Notes: generated from the sequence alone by a model not told the origin. A stretch of 64,000 nucleotides of DNA from an uncultured Bacteroidales bacterium (GCA_949298955.1 CASFYQ010000007.1:162537-226536), one strand, 5' to 3'. Shown: positions 8,242-16,970, numbered from the stretch's first letter. A program made the numbers and translations.

Positions 8242-9684
8242 TCAATAAACCGTGTTTTGAGGATCCATGTTGGTCCAGCCGGTCATCCAGTTGTCGGCAA
8301 CAGTTTCGGTAGGAGCAAAGGCCCCGATATAAGATACTTGCTCGAATCCCGAAGCGACCATGGGACTGCTCCAATCGGCGGTTTGACTTACCAGCGGACT
8401 ATCTTGCGAAGGAATCATGCAGAAACCGGCGAGACTTTGGGGATTGCCCTGCAATTTGAGGTCGGCAATAGCAGCATAGGCGTGGTTCTTACCGTCGGCC
8501 CGATTGAAATAACTATCGGCAAAGGTACCGTTGTCGGCCGGATTGTAAGGGGTATTGTTCTCCCAATATTGAGCATCCTGATAATTCTTGACCATACCGG
8601 CAAAGAGGCAGTTCGAAACGACCAGTTTGCCATCGGTGGCAAACGACTGAGTATTTGAGTTCTTGTCGTTCTCGATAATGAGACCGAGGGGGAAGCCGGC
8701 AAATACCGAGTTGAATACCCGCAACTGAGTGTTGCGACGCAAATGCATGGCAGCTTGGAAATGAGCATCGGTATTGCTGCCGTTCACACCGGCCTCATCG
8801 GTATAGTTGTCGGGATCGGTTACCGGGCCGAACATCGACACGTTGGAGAATACGCACGAGGTATAAGGCTCGATGGTGGCCGCGTCGCTGCAATTATCCG
8901 ATTCAAATCCGTTAGAAGCCGACTTGTCACCGATTTTCGGGTCGCGCAGAGCTGCCAGGAATTGCAGTTTCCCCGAGAAACCGTTGTCGGTATCGAAATC
9001 GTCGTCCCAAGTACCCAAGGCCACGAGGTGCTTGCAGTTGACGGCACCGCCGAACCACTCGTAAGAGTCGTCGCCCGAGTAGGAAACTTGCACATAGTCT
9101 ACGGTAGTACCGCTACCTACCGAGCCAAAGGTGATGGCGTTGATTTCATTGTCGACCGAATATTCGATACCGGCAAATTCGCAACGTACATATTTCAGCA
9201 CACCCGAGTTGTCGGTATCGTCGTTGCCGCCGTGCTTGCTGCGCACACCGCCTTCGATGGTCTGCTCGCCCTTGTTGTTCTTGGCTTTACCCAACAGGAT
9301 AATACCGCCCCAGTCGCCGGGTTTACGGCTACCGGGAGCCTGGGCCGACGTGAATACGATGGGACGCTCTTTCGTTCCCTCGGCGATGAGTTTTCCGCCC
9401 CGCTCGACGATGAGGGTTGCTTTCGACTCTTTCTCGCCCTTGATAACCACACCCGGCTCGATAGTGAGCGTGGTTCCCTCGGTTACATAGACAAACCCGC
9501 GAAGATTATAAGTATTGGGATAGGTAAGGGTCATGTCGGACGAAATCTCATACGCATCGGAACCGTCGCCCAGGTCGTAACTCGTACCTCCGGGCACAGG
9601 CTCGTCGTTACCATTTTCTTCACAACTCACTACGGTCATGGCTGCCAAACATACGAAGGCAATTGTTTTGAATAGTTTTTTCAT
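8242..9684 (-). CDS. Surface or periplasmic lipoprotein, predicted parallel beta-helix
   Basis: 480 residues with a type II signal (MKKLFKTIAFVCLAAMTVVSC), the lipid-modified Cys being residue 21. The body has beta-helix-like rungs (TTLTIEPGVVIKG, LIVERGGKLIAEGTKERPI) and acidic, Gly/Asp-rich loops such as GTWDDDFDTDNGFSG. Such proteins are common partners of TonB receptors in Bacteroidota, but no enzymatic motif is seen. It follows the receptor gene by 46 bp on the same strand, so the two form an operon. The function is unknown; ligand capture or binding for the receptor is an inference from position only. Confidence 0.75.
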   Translation of the reverse strand: MKKLFKTIAFVCLAAMTVVSCEENGNDEPVPGGTSYDLGDGSDAYEISSDMTLTYPNTYNLRGFVYVTEGTTLTIEPGVVIKGEKESKATLIVERGGKLIAEGTKERPIVFTSAQAPGSRKPGDWGGIILLGKAKNNKGEQTIEGGVRSKHGGNDDTDNSGVLKYVRCEFAGIEYSVDNEINAITFGSVGSGTTVDYVQVSYSGDDSYEWFGGAVNCKHLVALGTWDDDFDTDNGFSGKLQFLAALRDPKIGDKSASNGFESDNCSDAATIEPYTSCVFSNVSMFGPVTDPDNYTDEAGVNGSNTDAHFQAAMHLRRNTQLRVFNSVFAGFPLGLIIENDKNSNTQSFATDGKLVVSNCLFAGMVKNYQDAQYWENNTPYNPADNGTFADSYFNRADGKNHAYAAIADLKLQGNPQSLAGFCMIPSQDSPLVSQTADWSSPMVASGFEQVSYIGAFAPTETVADNWMTGWTNMDPQNTVY

Positions 9685-9730
9685 TGGATTTTCTTTTTAA
9701 TTAGTATTATAAAAAAGGAATCTTTTCTAC

Positions 9731-12574
9731 TTAGAAACTGAATGTAATCCCCACACTCACCGAGCGACCCGGCCGATACGACTTGGTCAACTGCTCGCGC
9801 TTCTGCAACCGGCCGGCAGCATCGTAGAACTGGGGGAATTGCTTATAGACGATTTTCTCGGCCAAAATATCCTTCACTCCGGCTTTGAGTTCGATAAGTT
9901 TTCCCAATTTTTTGGAAATGGTAAAATCGAGACTGTTGCGGGGCATCTCATAGGTATCGGGGATATTCACGCTCACATCGTGGTTTGTACTGTTCGACTT
10001 GCCTATCCCGATAATGCGTTTGCCCAACCGGTTGTAAAGCAGCGACGACATGAGCCCCCATTTCTCGCTCTGGTAGTAAAGCCCGGCATTGATGATATAA
10101 GGCGACTGCCCCTGCATGGGCCGATCCTCGGTCTTGATAATACCCGACTCGTCGAACCGTACGTTGCTCATGATGAACGAGGCATTGAACAATAGACTGA
10201 AATTGCGCATGCCCATGAAATCGAGGCTCTTGCGTATCTCGACCTCGGCTCCCAGACTTTGAGCCGAAAGGGCATTCTCATAATTGTAGCGCAAGGTACC
10301 GCCCATATCGATGAAGGTCCACTCGATGGGATTCCTGAAATATTTGTAGAAGAGACCTACGCTCACGACCTCGCCCCGCTCGGGGTAAAACTCATAACGG
10401 AAATCGAGGTTATCGATCTTGCAGGTTTTGAGATCTTCGTTACCTCCTATCTCGTTGAAGAGGTCGAAATCGTAATAGACGGCCGGCGACACCTCGCGGA
10501 ACTCGGCGCGGTTGAGCGAACGCCCGTAGGCAAGCCGCAACAGGTGCTGCTCATTGAAATTATAGGTAGCATTGACCGAGGGCAACAAATCGAGGTCGAC
10601 ATAGTTGCGGCTGGTAAGCAACGTCTGCGCCGCCGATATGGATTTATCGCGAGTGAGTTTCAATCGATTATATTCAAGGCGCAATCCGGCATAGATGTTG
10701 AACCGCCCGAACGGCAGCTCGATGGCACCATATCCGGCACCGTAGAAATTGGTGGCATCGTAGGCATTGGTCTTTTGGGTAATCTCATCGATATACACCT
10801 TGTCGGCTCCGAGCCACTCGTCGCTCATCATCTCTTCATAAGGCAAATAGAGGTACTCTTGGCGCTCGGCAACTGTAAGGTTGTCGTAGCGGTAGACAAA
10901 CTCTCTGGGAGCATAGCTGCGAGTACGATACTCGCTCATCAAGCCTCCCTTGACAGTCGAACGGATTGTACCTATGTTCACCGTACCCTTATAATCGACA
11001 CTCCCCGAGAAGAGGTGGTCGCTGAGCGACTGGAAATAACGCGAAATCTCCTCGTTACCCACCCGCAGCTGCGACACGTCGGCATTCTCGCTCATACCCG
11101 CCTGGTTGACGATAATACGGCGGTCGGGCTCGTCCTTGTAGGCATAGCTGTATCCCACGTTCCACGACAACGAGTGAGACTTGTGTTCATCGAGAAAATG
11201 ATTTCCCGCCAACTGCCCCAAATAAGTGAGGCGCGACTGATAGAGCATCTCGGTTTCCTCGCGATAGAAGGGGCTACTTATGTTGCGCACACCGGTACGC
11301 TCGGTCAGGCGGTTCTTACCCAACATATTGAAAAGGTTGCGAAACTCGAGTCTGTTGCGATCGCTGAAAACAAACGACCAGTTGTGCATGGCCCCCAGCC
11401 GCACATCGTTGGAATATTGGTTATCGATATAATCGTCAAGATAGACCGGCTTGTCGGCCTCCGACGAATAGACGCCGAAACGAGCATTCACGATATCCTG
11501 TATCGTTTTATAAGTATTGCTGTAATTGATAAAGGTAGTCATGCCTATCTCGGTTCCCCCCTCGGTATCAAACCGACGATTGACCGTAAGCGACAGACGT
11601 TGGTCGGGCATGGGAATGAAACTCTTCACCCGCCAGTCGGAGTTGAACGAACGGGTAAGGCGCGTCACCTCCGAGGGGTCGGTGCCCGCCAGGTCCATAT
11701 GCTGGGGCATGCTGCCCGGGAGCGGCCGTTTGTTCACGTCGAATCCCAACCAGTCGGTCGAGCTGCCGGGATTGAGACGAGTCTTGACAAACTGGGTATT
11801 GATATTGAACCCTGTCGTGTAGTTCACTTGTACCGAATTGCGCAGCGGCAAGCTCTTGGTGGCTATGCGAATGAAACCGCCTGCAAAGTCGGCCGGAATC
11901 TCGGGAGCCGGCGACTTGTAGATAATCATGTTCTCGATTTGCGAGCTGGGCAACATATCGAACGAGAAAACCCGGCTGTCCGATTCCAAACTCGGGGCCG
12001 TGTTGCCGTTTATCCATACATTATTATAACGTTGTGCCAACCCACGCACCACGACAAAACGATTGTCGAGAATCGAGATACCCGGCACCCGTTTCACCAC
12101 CTCCGAGGCATCGCGATCGAGTGTCTTGGCTATCTGTTGCGACGAAATACCGCTCGCCACCTGTACCTGAGCCTTCATGCCTTCGAGCAGCGACATCTCG
12201 GTGTCGTTGCGACGGTAGGTCGATACCACCACTTCCTGCAAGGCGACTCCGTCCTCTTCCAGTTCGATAACCAGCGGAGCCACATACTCGCCGGCCACCA
12301 CATCGACCGGCACGCGAGCGGTCTTATACGACAGATAGCGGCACACGACAACCTGCCCGCCCGTCGGGAGATTTTTCAAGGAGAATCGGCCATCGATATC
12401 GGTAGCCGTTGCCATTGAACTGTTCTCGACCTGTATAGTGGCACCGATAATGGCCTCGCCGCTCTTCTTGTCTCTTACGCTCCCCGTAATCGAGCCGGTA
12501 GCGGCCCATAGATCAACGAGTTGAATAGAGAGAATTACACTTAAAACAATAACTGACAATCTGCTTTTACCCAT
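9731..12574 (-). CDS. TonB-dependent outer-membrane receptor with carboxypeptidase-like N-terminal domain
   Basis: 947 residues. After a signal peptide comes a CarboxypepD_reg-like domain (GSITGSVRDKKSGEAIIGAT, residues about 27-105), then the plug (SQQIAKTLDRDASEVVKRVP; VVVRGLAQRYNNVWINGN) and a beta-barrel ending in GRSVSVGITFSF with the usual terminal Phe. It lacks a SusD gene beside it; its partner is the downstream lipoprotein. Family members import siderophores, metals, glycans or peptides, and the substrate cannot be read here. Transcription probably starts at the TACCTTTG on the minus strand just upstream. Confidence 0.92.
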   Translation of the reverse strand: MGKSRLSVIVLSVILSIQLVDLWAATGSITGSVRDKKSGEAIIGATIQVENSSMATATDIDGRFSLKNLPTGGQVVVCRYLSYKTARVPVDVVAGEYVAPLVIELEEDGVALQEVVVSTYRRNDTEMSLLEGMKAQVQVASGISSQQIAKTLDRDASEVVKRVPGISILDNRFVVVRGLAQRYNNVWINGNTAPSLESDSRVFSFDMLPSSQIENMIIYKSPAPEIPADFAGGFIRIATKSLPLRNSVQVNYTTGFNINTQFVKTRLNPGSSTDWLGFDVNKRPLPGSMPQHMDLAGTDPSEVTRLTRSFNSDWRVKSFIPMPDQRLSLTVNRRFDTEGGTEIGMTTFINYSNTYKTIQDIVNARFGVYSSEADKPVYLDDYIDNQYSNDVRLGAMHNWSFVFSDRNRLEFRNLFNMLGKNRLTERTGVRNISSPFYREETEMLYQSRLTYLGQLAGNHFLDEHKSHSLSWNVGYSYAYKDEPDRRIIVNQAGMSENADVSQLRVGNEEISRYFQSLSDHLFSGSVDYKGTVNIGTIRSTVKGGLMSEYRTRSYAPREFVYRYDNLTVAERQEYLYLPYEEMMSDEWLGADKVYIDEITQKTNAYDATNFYGAGYGAIELPFGRFNIYAGLRLEYNRLKLTRDKSISAAQTLLTSRNYVDLDLLPSVNATYNFNEQHLLRLAYGRSLNRAEFREVSPAVYYDFDLFNEIGGNEDLKTCKIDNLDFRYEFYPERGEVVSVGLFYKYFRNPIEWTFIDMGGTLRYNYENALSAQSLGAEVEIRKSLDFMGMRNFSLLFNASFIMSNVRFDESGIIKTEDRPMQGQSPYIINAGLYYQSEKWGLMSSLLYNRLGKRIIGIGKSNSTNHDVSVNIPDTYEMPRNSLDFTISKKLGKLIELKAGVKDILAEKIVYKQFPQFYDAAGRLQKREQLTKSYRPGRSVSVGITFSF

Positions 12575-12601
12575 ACATTTTTACCTTTTTTCTTTCCGAC
12601 G

Positions 12602-12609
12602 CAAAGGTA
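12602..12609 (-). promoter_or_regulatory. Promoter -7 element of the TonB receptor operon
   Basis: The minus strand reads TACCTTTG here, matching TAnnTTTG, 28 bp upstream of the receptor ATG. CTTTC lies about 20 bp further upstream, a weak -33 match. Confidence 0.6.
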
Positions 12610-12907
12610 TCGGTATGGAACTACGAAAGTATGACAGATGTATGAACGGAACGACAACATCTGTTACATTTCGGTAATCTACGTTTATCAAAAATATTTC
12701 TATTCATCGAGCAAATTTCCCCAAACGGTTTTATATCAAGACAAAAAAACGATTCTCATTTCCGCACTCCTATATCATCGGCGTGCCTTCCAACGCACCA
12801 CCTCGCCAAGTAGCAACGGTATGATACGGGCAAAAGAGCTATTCCCCGACCCGGGAATGCTCAACTTGCCCTTTCTATCACACAGGGTCAAATCGGTTAC
12901 AAACGAG
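12610..12907. other. Intergenic stretch without a recognisable gene
   Basis: About 300 bp, AT-rich near the receptor promoter. The reading frame crossing it on the plus strand continues antisense through the ParB-like gene and looks spurious. No riboswitch consensus such as a B12 box was recognised. Confidence 0.5.
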
Positions 12908-12961
12908 ATAACAAAAACGCGGGCGGCTATAAATTTTTTTGGCCGCCCGCGTTTTTGTTAT
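12908..12961. terminator. Strong 20-bp perfect inverted repeat (terminator)
   Basis: Positions 12908-12927 and 12942-12961 are exact inverted copies, with a GCGGGCGGC core and A/T-rich outer ends, around a 14-nt AT-rich loop. The T-rich outer arm serves as the U-tract. It lies 36 bp past the stop of the ParB-like gene and very probably terminates the leftward operon. Confidence 0.8.
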
Positions 12962-12997
12962 CCCGACCATCGGAATCGACAGTACAGGAAAACGCCG

Positions 12998-13510
12998 TTA
13001 TATTTCCTTCGTGAGGCTGAACTCCTTGTCGGCAAAAAGCTCGGCCAAGCCCGAAATCTGTTTGTAGCGCAACAGTTCGTCTTTATCCATACCGATATTT
13101 TTCATAATCCAGCTGTCAGACATGCCGGCTTTGGAGAGTTCCGACACGATTTCGCACATCAACTCGACACAATGTGTGCCCCTCGCCCGATTATGGCGAA
13201 TAGTCGAAGCCATGCGGTTCGAAATATCCTTGTCGATTACCACCACCGGCAACAGGCCTTTTTCACGTTCATAAATGCGCTGCGAGGTTTTCATCACTTT
13301 ATAGCGGTGAAACCCGTCGACCAGCTCATACTGATCCTTCTCGGGAATATAGTAGCAGACACAAGGCATCGTATAGCCGTCCTCCCAAATCGAGAGTTCA
13401 AGCAGCTTCATCTCGGGCGGAGCCACGACATTGGGATTATAGGTATTGGCTACCACTTTCTCTACCGGGACAGCTATTACATGATAGACAGGACTTTTAT
13501 ACTCTTCCAT
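12998..13510 (-). CDS. ParB-like nuclease domain protein (IbrB-like)
   Basis: 170 residues. The N-terminal half is a ParB/sulfiredoxin-fold domain: VEKVVANTYNPNVV, then YELVDGFHRYKVM with the conserved DGxHR motif, then IRHNRARGTH. The C-terminal third is helical and resembles the ParB helix-turn-helix region (MSDSWIMKNIGMDKDELLRYKQ). It starts 8 bp after the stop of the PAPS-reductase-like gene. This pair matches the E. coli IbrA/IbrB arrangement, where the proteins were described as activators of eib genes. The biochemical role is not established; DNA binding or nucleotide chemistry is inferred. Confidence 0.82.
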   Translation of the reverse strand: MEEYKSPVYHVIAVPVEKVVANTYNPNVVAPPEMKLLELSIWEDGYTMPCVCYYIPEKDQYELVDGFHRYKVMKTSQRIYEREKGLLPVVVIDKDISNRMASTIRHNRARGTHCVELMCEIVSELSKAGMSDSWIMKNIGMDKDELLRYKQISGLAELFADKEFSLTKEI

Positions 13511-13518
13511 TTTTATTT

Positions 13519-14808
13519 CTAAATCAACGCTTTATATTTTTCCATTACTTGTTCTCTCAATTCTTTTTCCACCTTGTTGAGCGAAAATCCCATGTACTTG
13601 CAAGTATGATCGTTCTTGAGAATACAGATACACATGCGCTTGAAAGTAGGCAGCTCCTTGAACTCGGGAATGTCGATATCGTCGAGGTACTCCATCTTCA
13701 CCGGCCGCTTTTGGGTCTTGTAATTGGAGCTTTCGCCCACAACAATAGGGATTCCCAACTTTTCGAGTTTCTGTATGGTCTCTTCGGAAAGACAACCTCC
13801 TGTTTTTCGCCAGAAATTGATGCTCACCGACAGTTTGCGCTGATAGTTGCGGCGGGTATCTTCGGGCAATGTCTTCAACAGGAAATCGAGATAACGCTCC
13901 CAAGTCATGCCGGGAGGCAGCTTGATAGAGTGCCACCCCATCATCGAAGTCCGGCCGTAAATCCCGGCAAAATTCACTCCGTTGACCCGACTTACCATTT
14001 TGCCCCACATATCGGGGTCAATGACCCGGTAAAGGCGCAGGCTCGAAATCGCCTGTGAAATAAACGGACTGGCCACCCGCTGTTTATCGAGCGGTATGCC
14101 CGCCCGATAATAAAGGTCGTAGAGGCGATTGTAGTCCCAGCCGAAACGGCCGTTGGCCACCCAAATATCGGCCGTGAGCCAATCGTGCAGAGGATAGGCA
14201 TTGCAAACACCATACCTTACCTCGCGCACCCATTTGAGCCCCTTGTATTTTTTGTAGTTCCGATCGCTGTGCACCGTGCGCCAACGATTCAGGCTTTCCT
14301 GGCTGCGTATTCCTATCAGGCAGCATGTGCGATGAGCCTTGTTGCGCTTGTGCAACCACTCGGCAAACCTGATTTGAAACTCATAATCCCACAAATCTTC
14401 GGTAAAGAAATCGAAATCGTCGCGGGTATAAGCCCCCTTGGGAAGATCTCTTACCCACAACTCACGCTTCGACTCTTCCCACGGCCGCCAATAACTTTGA
14501 AACATCGAGGTACAGGTCGAAACCTTGCAAGGCACACACACCCGATAGACATCGAGTATATCGGCATTGTCGGCCAACGTGCGGTCTACATACCGAATCG
14601 TCTCCTGATACTGCACCTCATAGTCGATATGAAACACGCCCAACCTGCGTCCCGGACAATTGCGCCGCAAATATTCAATGCACAAATTCAAGAGCACCCC
14701 GCTGTCTTTCCCTCCCGAGAAAGAGACATAGACGTTGTCAAAGTCGGCGAATATCCGTTCCAACCGCATCATGGCAACATCATACACACTATTTCTGAGA
14801 CCGTTCAT
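13519..14808 (-). CDS. PAPS-reductase-family PP-loop ATPase with DUF3440 (IbrA-like)
   Basis: 429 residues. The PP-loop SFSGGKDSGVLLNLC near residue 29 is intact, and LIGIRSQESLNR is typical of the phosphoadenosine-phosphosulfate reductase fold. CVPCKVSTC around residue 93 is a possible metal or thiol site. The C-terminal part matches DUF3440. It lacks the usual PAPS reductase C-terminal catalytic motif, so sulfate assimilation is unlikely; IbrA homologues and the DNA-phosphorothioation protein DndC share this fold. Its start overlaps the GNAT stop by 4 bp (ATGA), so translation is probably coupled. The substrate is unknown. Confidence 0.85.
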   Translation of the reverse strand: MNGLRNSVYDVAMMRLERIFADFDNVYVSFSGGKDSGVLLNLCIEYLRRNCPGRRLGVFHIDYEVQYQETIRYVDRTLADNADILDVYRVCVPCKVSTCTSMFQSYWRPWEESKRELWVRDLPKGAYTRDDFDFFTEDLWDYEFQIRFAEWLHKRNKAHRTCCLIGIRSQESLNRWRTVHSDRNYKKYKGLKWVREVRYGVCNAYPLHDWLTADIWVANGRFGWDYNRLYDLYYRAGIPLDKQRVASPFISQAISSLRLYRVIDPDMWGKMVSRVNGVNFAGIYGRTSMMGWHSIKLPPGMTWERYLDFLLKTLPEDTRRNYQRKLSVSINFWRKTGGCLSEETIQKLEKLGIPIVVGESSNYKTQKRPVKMEYLDDIDIPEFKELPTFKRMCICILKNDHTCKYMGFSLNKVEKELREQVMEKYKALI

Positions 14809-15200
14809 TTTCCCTCATACTCCATTTTGACATACAGTTTCCAGCTCTTTATCTCGACAAAGCCGCAAGACTTGAAAAGCTCGGCATGCCTCATATGCGA
14901 CACAATATAGAGGGGCGACACCTCGGCAAACTCGGCGATTACCTCCTGAACAAGAGCCACCAACAAGTCGGACGAGTCGTTTACCGAATAATAATTATCG
15001 ATAAATACACCCGACGGTTTGCTCTCGGCCGGCATAAATCCCACAACCTTACCTTCGTCGAGCGCAACAAACCACAAGTGTTTGCGAGATGTCTTAAACG
15101 GATAGTTGTTGTTTTGTCGAATAACGGGAACACTCATAATCAAAGGTGCAACAAGAGTATAGAGCCGTTCCTCTGTCCCGGGCAATTTTTCTATTATCAT
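14805..15200 (-). CDS. GNAT-family N-acetyltransferase-like protein
   Basis: About 131 residues from the ATG at 15200; an in-frame ATG at 15230 would add ten residues. The GNAT-like pattern includes HLWFVALDEGKVVGFM (beta strands 2-3), VFIDNYYSV, a helical segment and LFKSCGFVEIKSWKLYVKM at the end. The acetyl-CoA pyrophosphate loop is weak, so catalytic activity is uncertain. It is the first gene of the GNAT-IbrA-IbrB operon, overlapping the next by 4 bp, which implies that it works with them. Confidence 0.7.
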   Translation of the reverse strand: MIIEKLPGTEERLYTLVAPLIMSVPVIRQNNNYPFKTSRKHLWFVALDEGKVVGFMPAESKPSGVFIDNYYSVNDSSDLLVALVQEVIAEFAEVSPLYIVSHMRHAELFKSCGFVEIKSWKLYVKMEYEGK

Positions 15201-15271
15201 AATAGAGCATTTTTTCGGTTCACGAAGCACACCTCACATGACATGCCTCAATCAATCCTTCTTATCTTTCA

Positions 15272-15279
15272 CAAAATTA
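15272..15279 (-). promoter_or_regulatory. Candidate promoter of the GNAT-IbrA-IbrB operon
   Basis: The minus strand reads TAATTTTG, matching TAnnTTTG, 72 bp upstream of the preferred GNAT start. A TTTG lies 24 bp further upstream, slightly too far for an ideal -33 box. Confidence 0.4.
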
Positions 15280-15592
15280 AAAAAAAGAAGGCATATAAAA
15301 ATGCAAAAATATCACTATTTCATCGGCATGCCCACACACCAGCCGCAATTTATCATTTGCCAAACTCAAAAAAGAGCTCAAAAGAACCCGGCTCGCCACA
15401 TCTGCAACAAGCCCGTCGCTCCCCCCGACCGGCAAAGTCTATCGCTTTTCTCTCCGGCCCGAAATCGGGAAAATGCTAATTATTCAAATATTTAACGCCG
15501 ATTATTTTTTTCTCTCCAAAAAGCGACTATCTTTACCTTCAAATATAAAAGTATCTTAAATCGAGATATTTTTATCTATAATAATTTTAGTT
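15280..15592. other. Intergenic stretch without a recognisable gene
   Basis: About 310 bp between divergent transcription units. It contains short plus-strand open frames with no recognisable family and strongly AT-rich sequence toward rubrerythrin. Nothing beyond the flanking promoters can be supported. Confidence 0.5.
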
Positions 15593-15616
15593 TTAGAATT
15601 ATTCTAATTATATTTG
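15593..15616 (+). promoter_or_regulatory. PerR-type palindrome and -7 element of rubrerythrin
   Basis: TTAGAATTATTCTAA at 15593-15607 is a perfect 7-1-7 palindrome, very close to the PerR box TTATAATNATTATAA. TATATTTG at 15609-15616 is a TAnnTTTG -7 element directly beside it. Repressor bound here would block RNA polymerase. The rubrerythrin ATG follows 40 bp later. Confidence 0.75.
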
Positions 15617-15656
15617 CATCAGAAATCAAAAACACATCAACAAAAAACGAAACGTC

Positions 15657-16232
15657 ATGAAAAGTATTAAAGGAACCCAAACCGAACAAAACCTGTTGAA
15701 ATCTTTCGCCGGTGAATCTCAAGCCCGCACACGCTACACTTTCTTTGCCAGCGTAGCCAAGAAAGAAGGTTTCGAACAAATCAGCGCCATCTTCATGGAG
15801 ACGGCCGAACAGGAAAAAGAACACGCCAAAAAATTCTTCAAATACCTCGAAGGTGGCATGGTCGAGATTACCGCCTCTTTCCCTGCCGGAGTCATAGGTA
15901 CCACCGCCGAAAACCTGCGTGCTGCCGCCGAGGGTGAAAACGAAGAGTGGGTGGAACTCTATCCCCACTTTGCCGACGTAGCCGAGCAAGAGGGATTCCC
16001 TGCCATAGCTCTCACCTTCCGCAATGTAGCCAAGGTCGAAGCCGAACACGAGAAACGCTATCGCAAATTGTTGGAGAATGTAGAGAACGGTACCGTATTT
16101 GCCGACAGCGAAGAAATCGAATGGCAATGCCGCAACTGCGGATATGTGCACCGCGGTAAAACAGCTCCCGAGCTATGTCCCGCCTGCGCTCACCCGCGTG
16201 CTTTCTTCGAACGCAAAAAGAACAACTATTAA
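15657..16232 (+). CDS. rbr: Rubrerythrin
   Basis: 191 residues. An N-terminal ferritin-like four-helix domain carries the di-iron ligands ([44 protein letters not shown]), and a C-terminal rubredoxin domain has [10 protein letters not shown] and [11 protein letters not shown]. Rubrerythrin reduces hydrogen peroxide to water in the cytoplasm of anaerobes, with electrons from NADH via rubredoxin partners. The PerR-type operator upstream predicts peroxide-inducible expression. The next gene, a flavin reductase-rubredoxin fusion, is a plausible electron donor. Confidence 0.97.
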   Translation: MKSIKGTQTEQNLLKSFAGESQARTRYTFFASVAKKEGFEQISAIFMETAEQEKEHAKKFFKYLEGGMVEITASFPAGVIGTTAENLRAAAEGENEEWVELYPHFADVAEQEGFPAIALTFRNVAKVEAEHEKRYRKLLENVENGTVFADSEEIEWQCRNCGYVHRGKTAPELCPACAHPRAFFERKKNNY

Positions 16233-16258
16233 TTCAGTATAAATTCTGCAACCTCCTG

Positions 16259-16285
16259 TCGGCCTGCTCTATACGGGCAGGCCGA
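16259..16285 (+). terminator. Hairpin between rubrerythrin and the flavin-reductase gene
   Basis: TCGGCCTGC (16259-16267) pairs exactly with GCAGGCCGA (16277-16285). There is no strong T-run after it, so it may be a weak terminator or attenuator setting the ratio of the two genes. Its left arm and loop resemble the hairpin at 2845-2870. Confidence 0.45.
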
Positions 16286-16311
16286 TATAGTTTGCACCCA
16301 CGATTCACGCC

Positions 16312-16956
16312 ATGAATATAACCGCCTTGCAAAAAATCACCTACGGGCTCTACGTGGTAGGAACCGGCGACAACGGACGGCCTACCGGCTGCATCATCAA
16401 CACCTGCTTTCAGGTGACCAGCGAAAATCCCATCGTCGCCATCTCGATGAACAAAAACAACTACACACACGACGCCATCGTGCGGAACCGGCGATTCAGC
16501 CTGGCAATTCTCGCCGAAGATAGCGACACAAGCCTCATCACCACCTTTGGATTCCAAAGCGGGCGAGACAAAAACAAATATGAAGGACGAGACTATACCT
16601 GGCAAGACGGCGTGCCCATACTCAACGGGAAATTTGCAGGCCACATCGTGTGCGAATTGTTGCACATCGCCGACAACGAGACCCACGACGTGTTCTTTGC
16701 CCGAGTAGTCGACACCTTGCCCGGCGAAGGTACTCCCATGACCTACGCCTACTATCACCAAGTGGTTAAGGGACGGGCACCCAAAAACGCTCCCACCTAT
16801 GTCGAGGAGAAAGCCTCCGCAACCGAAACCACCCACCCCCAGGCAACCCGCCGCTATGTGTGCGAGGTGTGCGGCTACATACACGAAGGAGAGCTACCCG
16901 ACGATTTCAAATGCCCGGTATGCCAGGCACCCAAGAGCTGTTTCAAAGAATTGTAA
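16312..16956 (+). CDS. Flavin reductase-rubredoxin fusion (high-molecular-weight rubredoxin type)
   Basis: 214 residues. Residues 1-155 form a flavin-reductase-like FMN domain (LQKITYGLYVVGT; NTCFQVTSENPIVAISMNKNNYTH split over the strand pair). A linker rich in Glu/Ala/Thr leads to a rubredoxin domain with CEVCGYIHEGELP and CPVCQAPKSCF. The layout equals Hrb of Moorella, which passes electrons from NADH to flavodiiron protein. With rubrerythrin upstream it likely supports peroxide and oxygen detoxification in the cytoplasm. Confidence 0.9.
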   Translation: MNITALQKITYGLYVVGTGDNGRPTGCIINTCFQVTSENPIVAISMNKNNYTHDAIVRNRRFSLAILAEDSDTSLITTFGFQSGRDKNKYEGRDYTWQDGVPILNGKFAGHIVCELLHIADNETHDVFFARVVDTLPGEGTPMTYAYYHQVVKGRAPKNAPTYVEEKASATETTHPQATRRYVCEVCGYIHEGELPDDFKCPVCQAPKSCFKEL

Positions 16957-16970
16957 CCTTTATGCGAACC

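Noticed and set aside
12610..12907. Cobalamin or TPP riboswitch upstream of the TonB receptor
   Set aside because: No B12 box or TPP core consensus was found on either strand, and the receptor promoter lies only 28 bp from the ATG.
12638..13522. Plus-strand frame through the gap left of the IbrB-like gene
   Set aside because: Most of it is antisense to the ParB-like gene, and the gap part crosses the 20-bp hairpin.
12998..14808. Sulfate assimilation (CysH) or a complete Dnd phosphorothioation system
   Set aside because: The PP-loop protein carries DUF3440 and no CysH catalytic tail, and no DndA/D/E or cysteine desulfurase gene is present.
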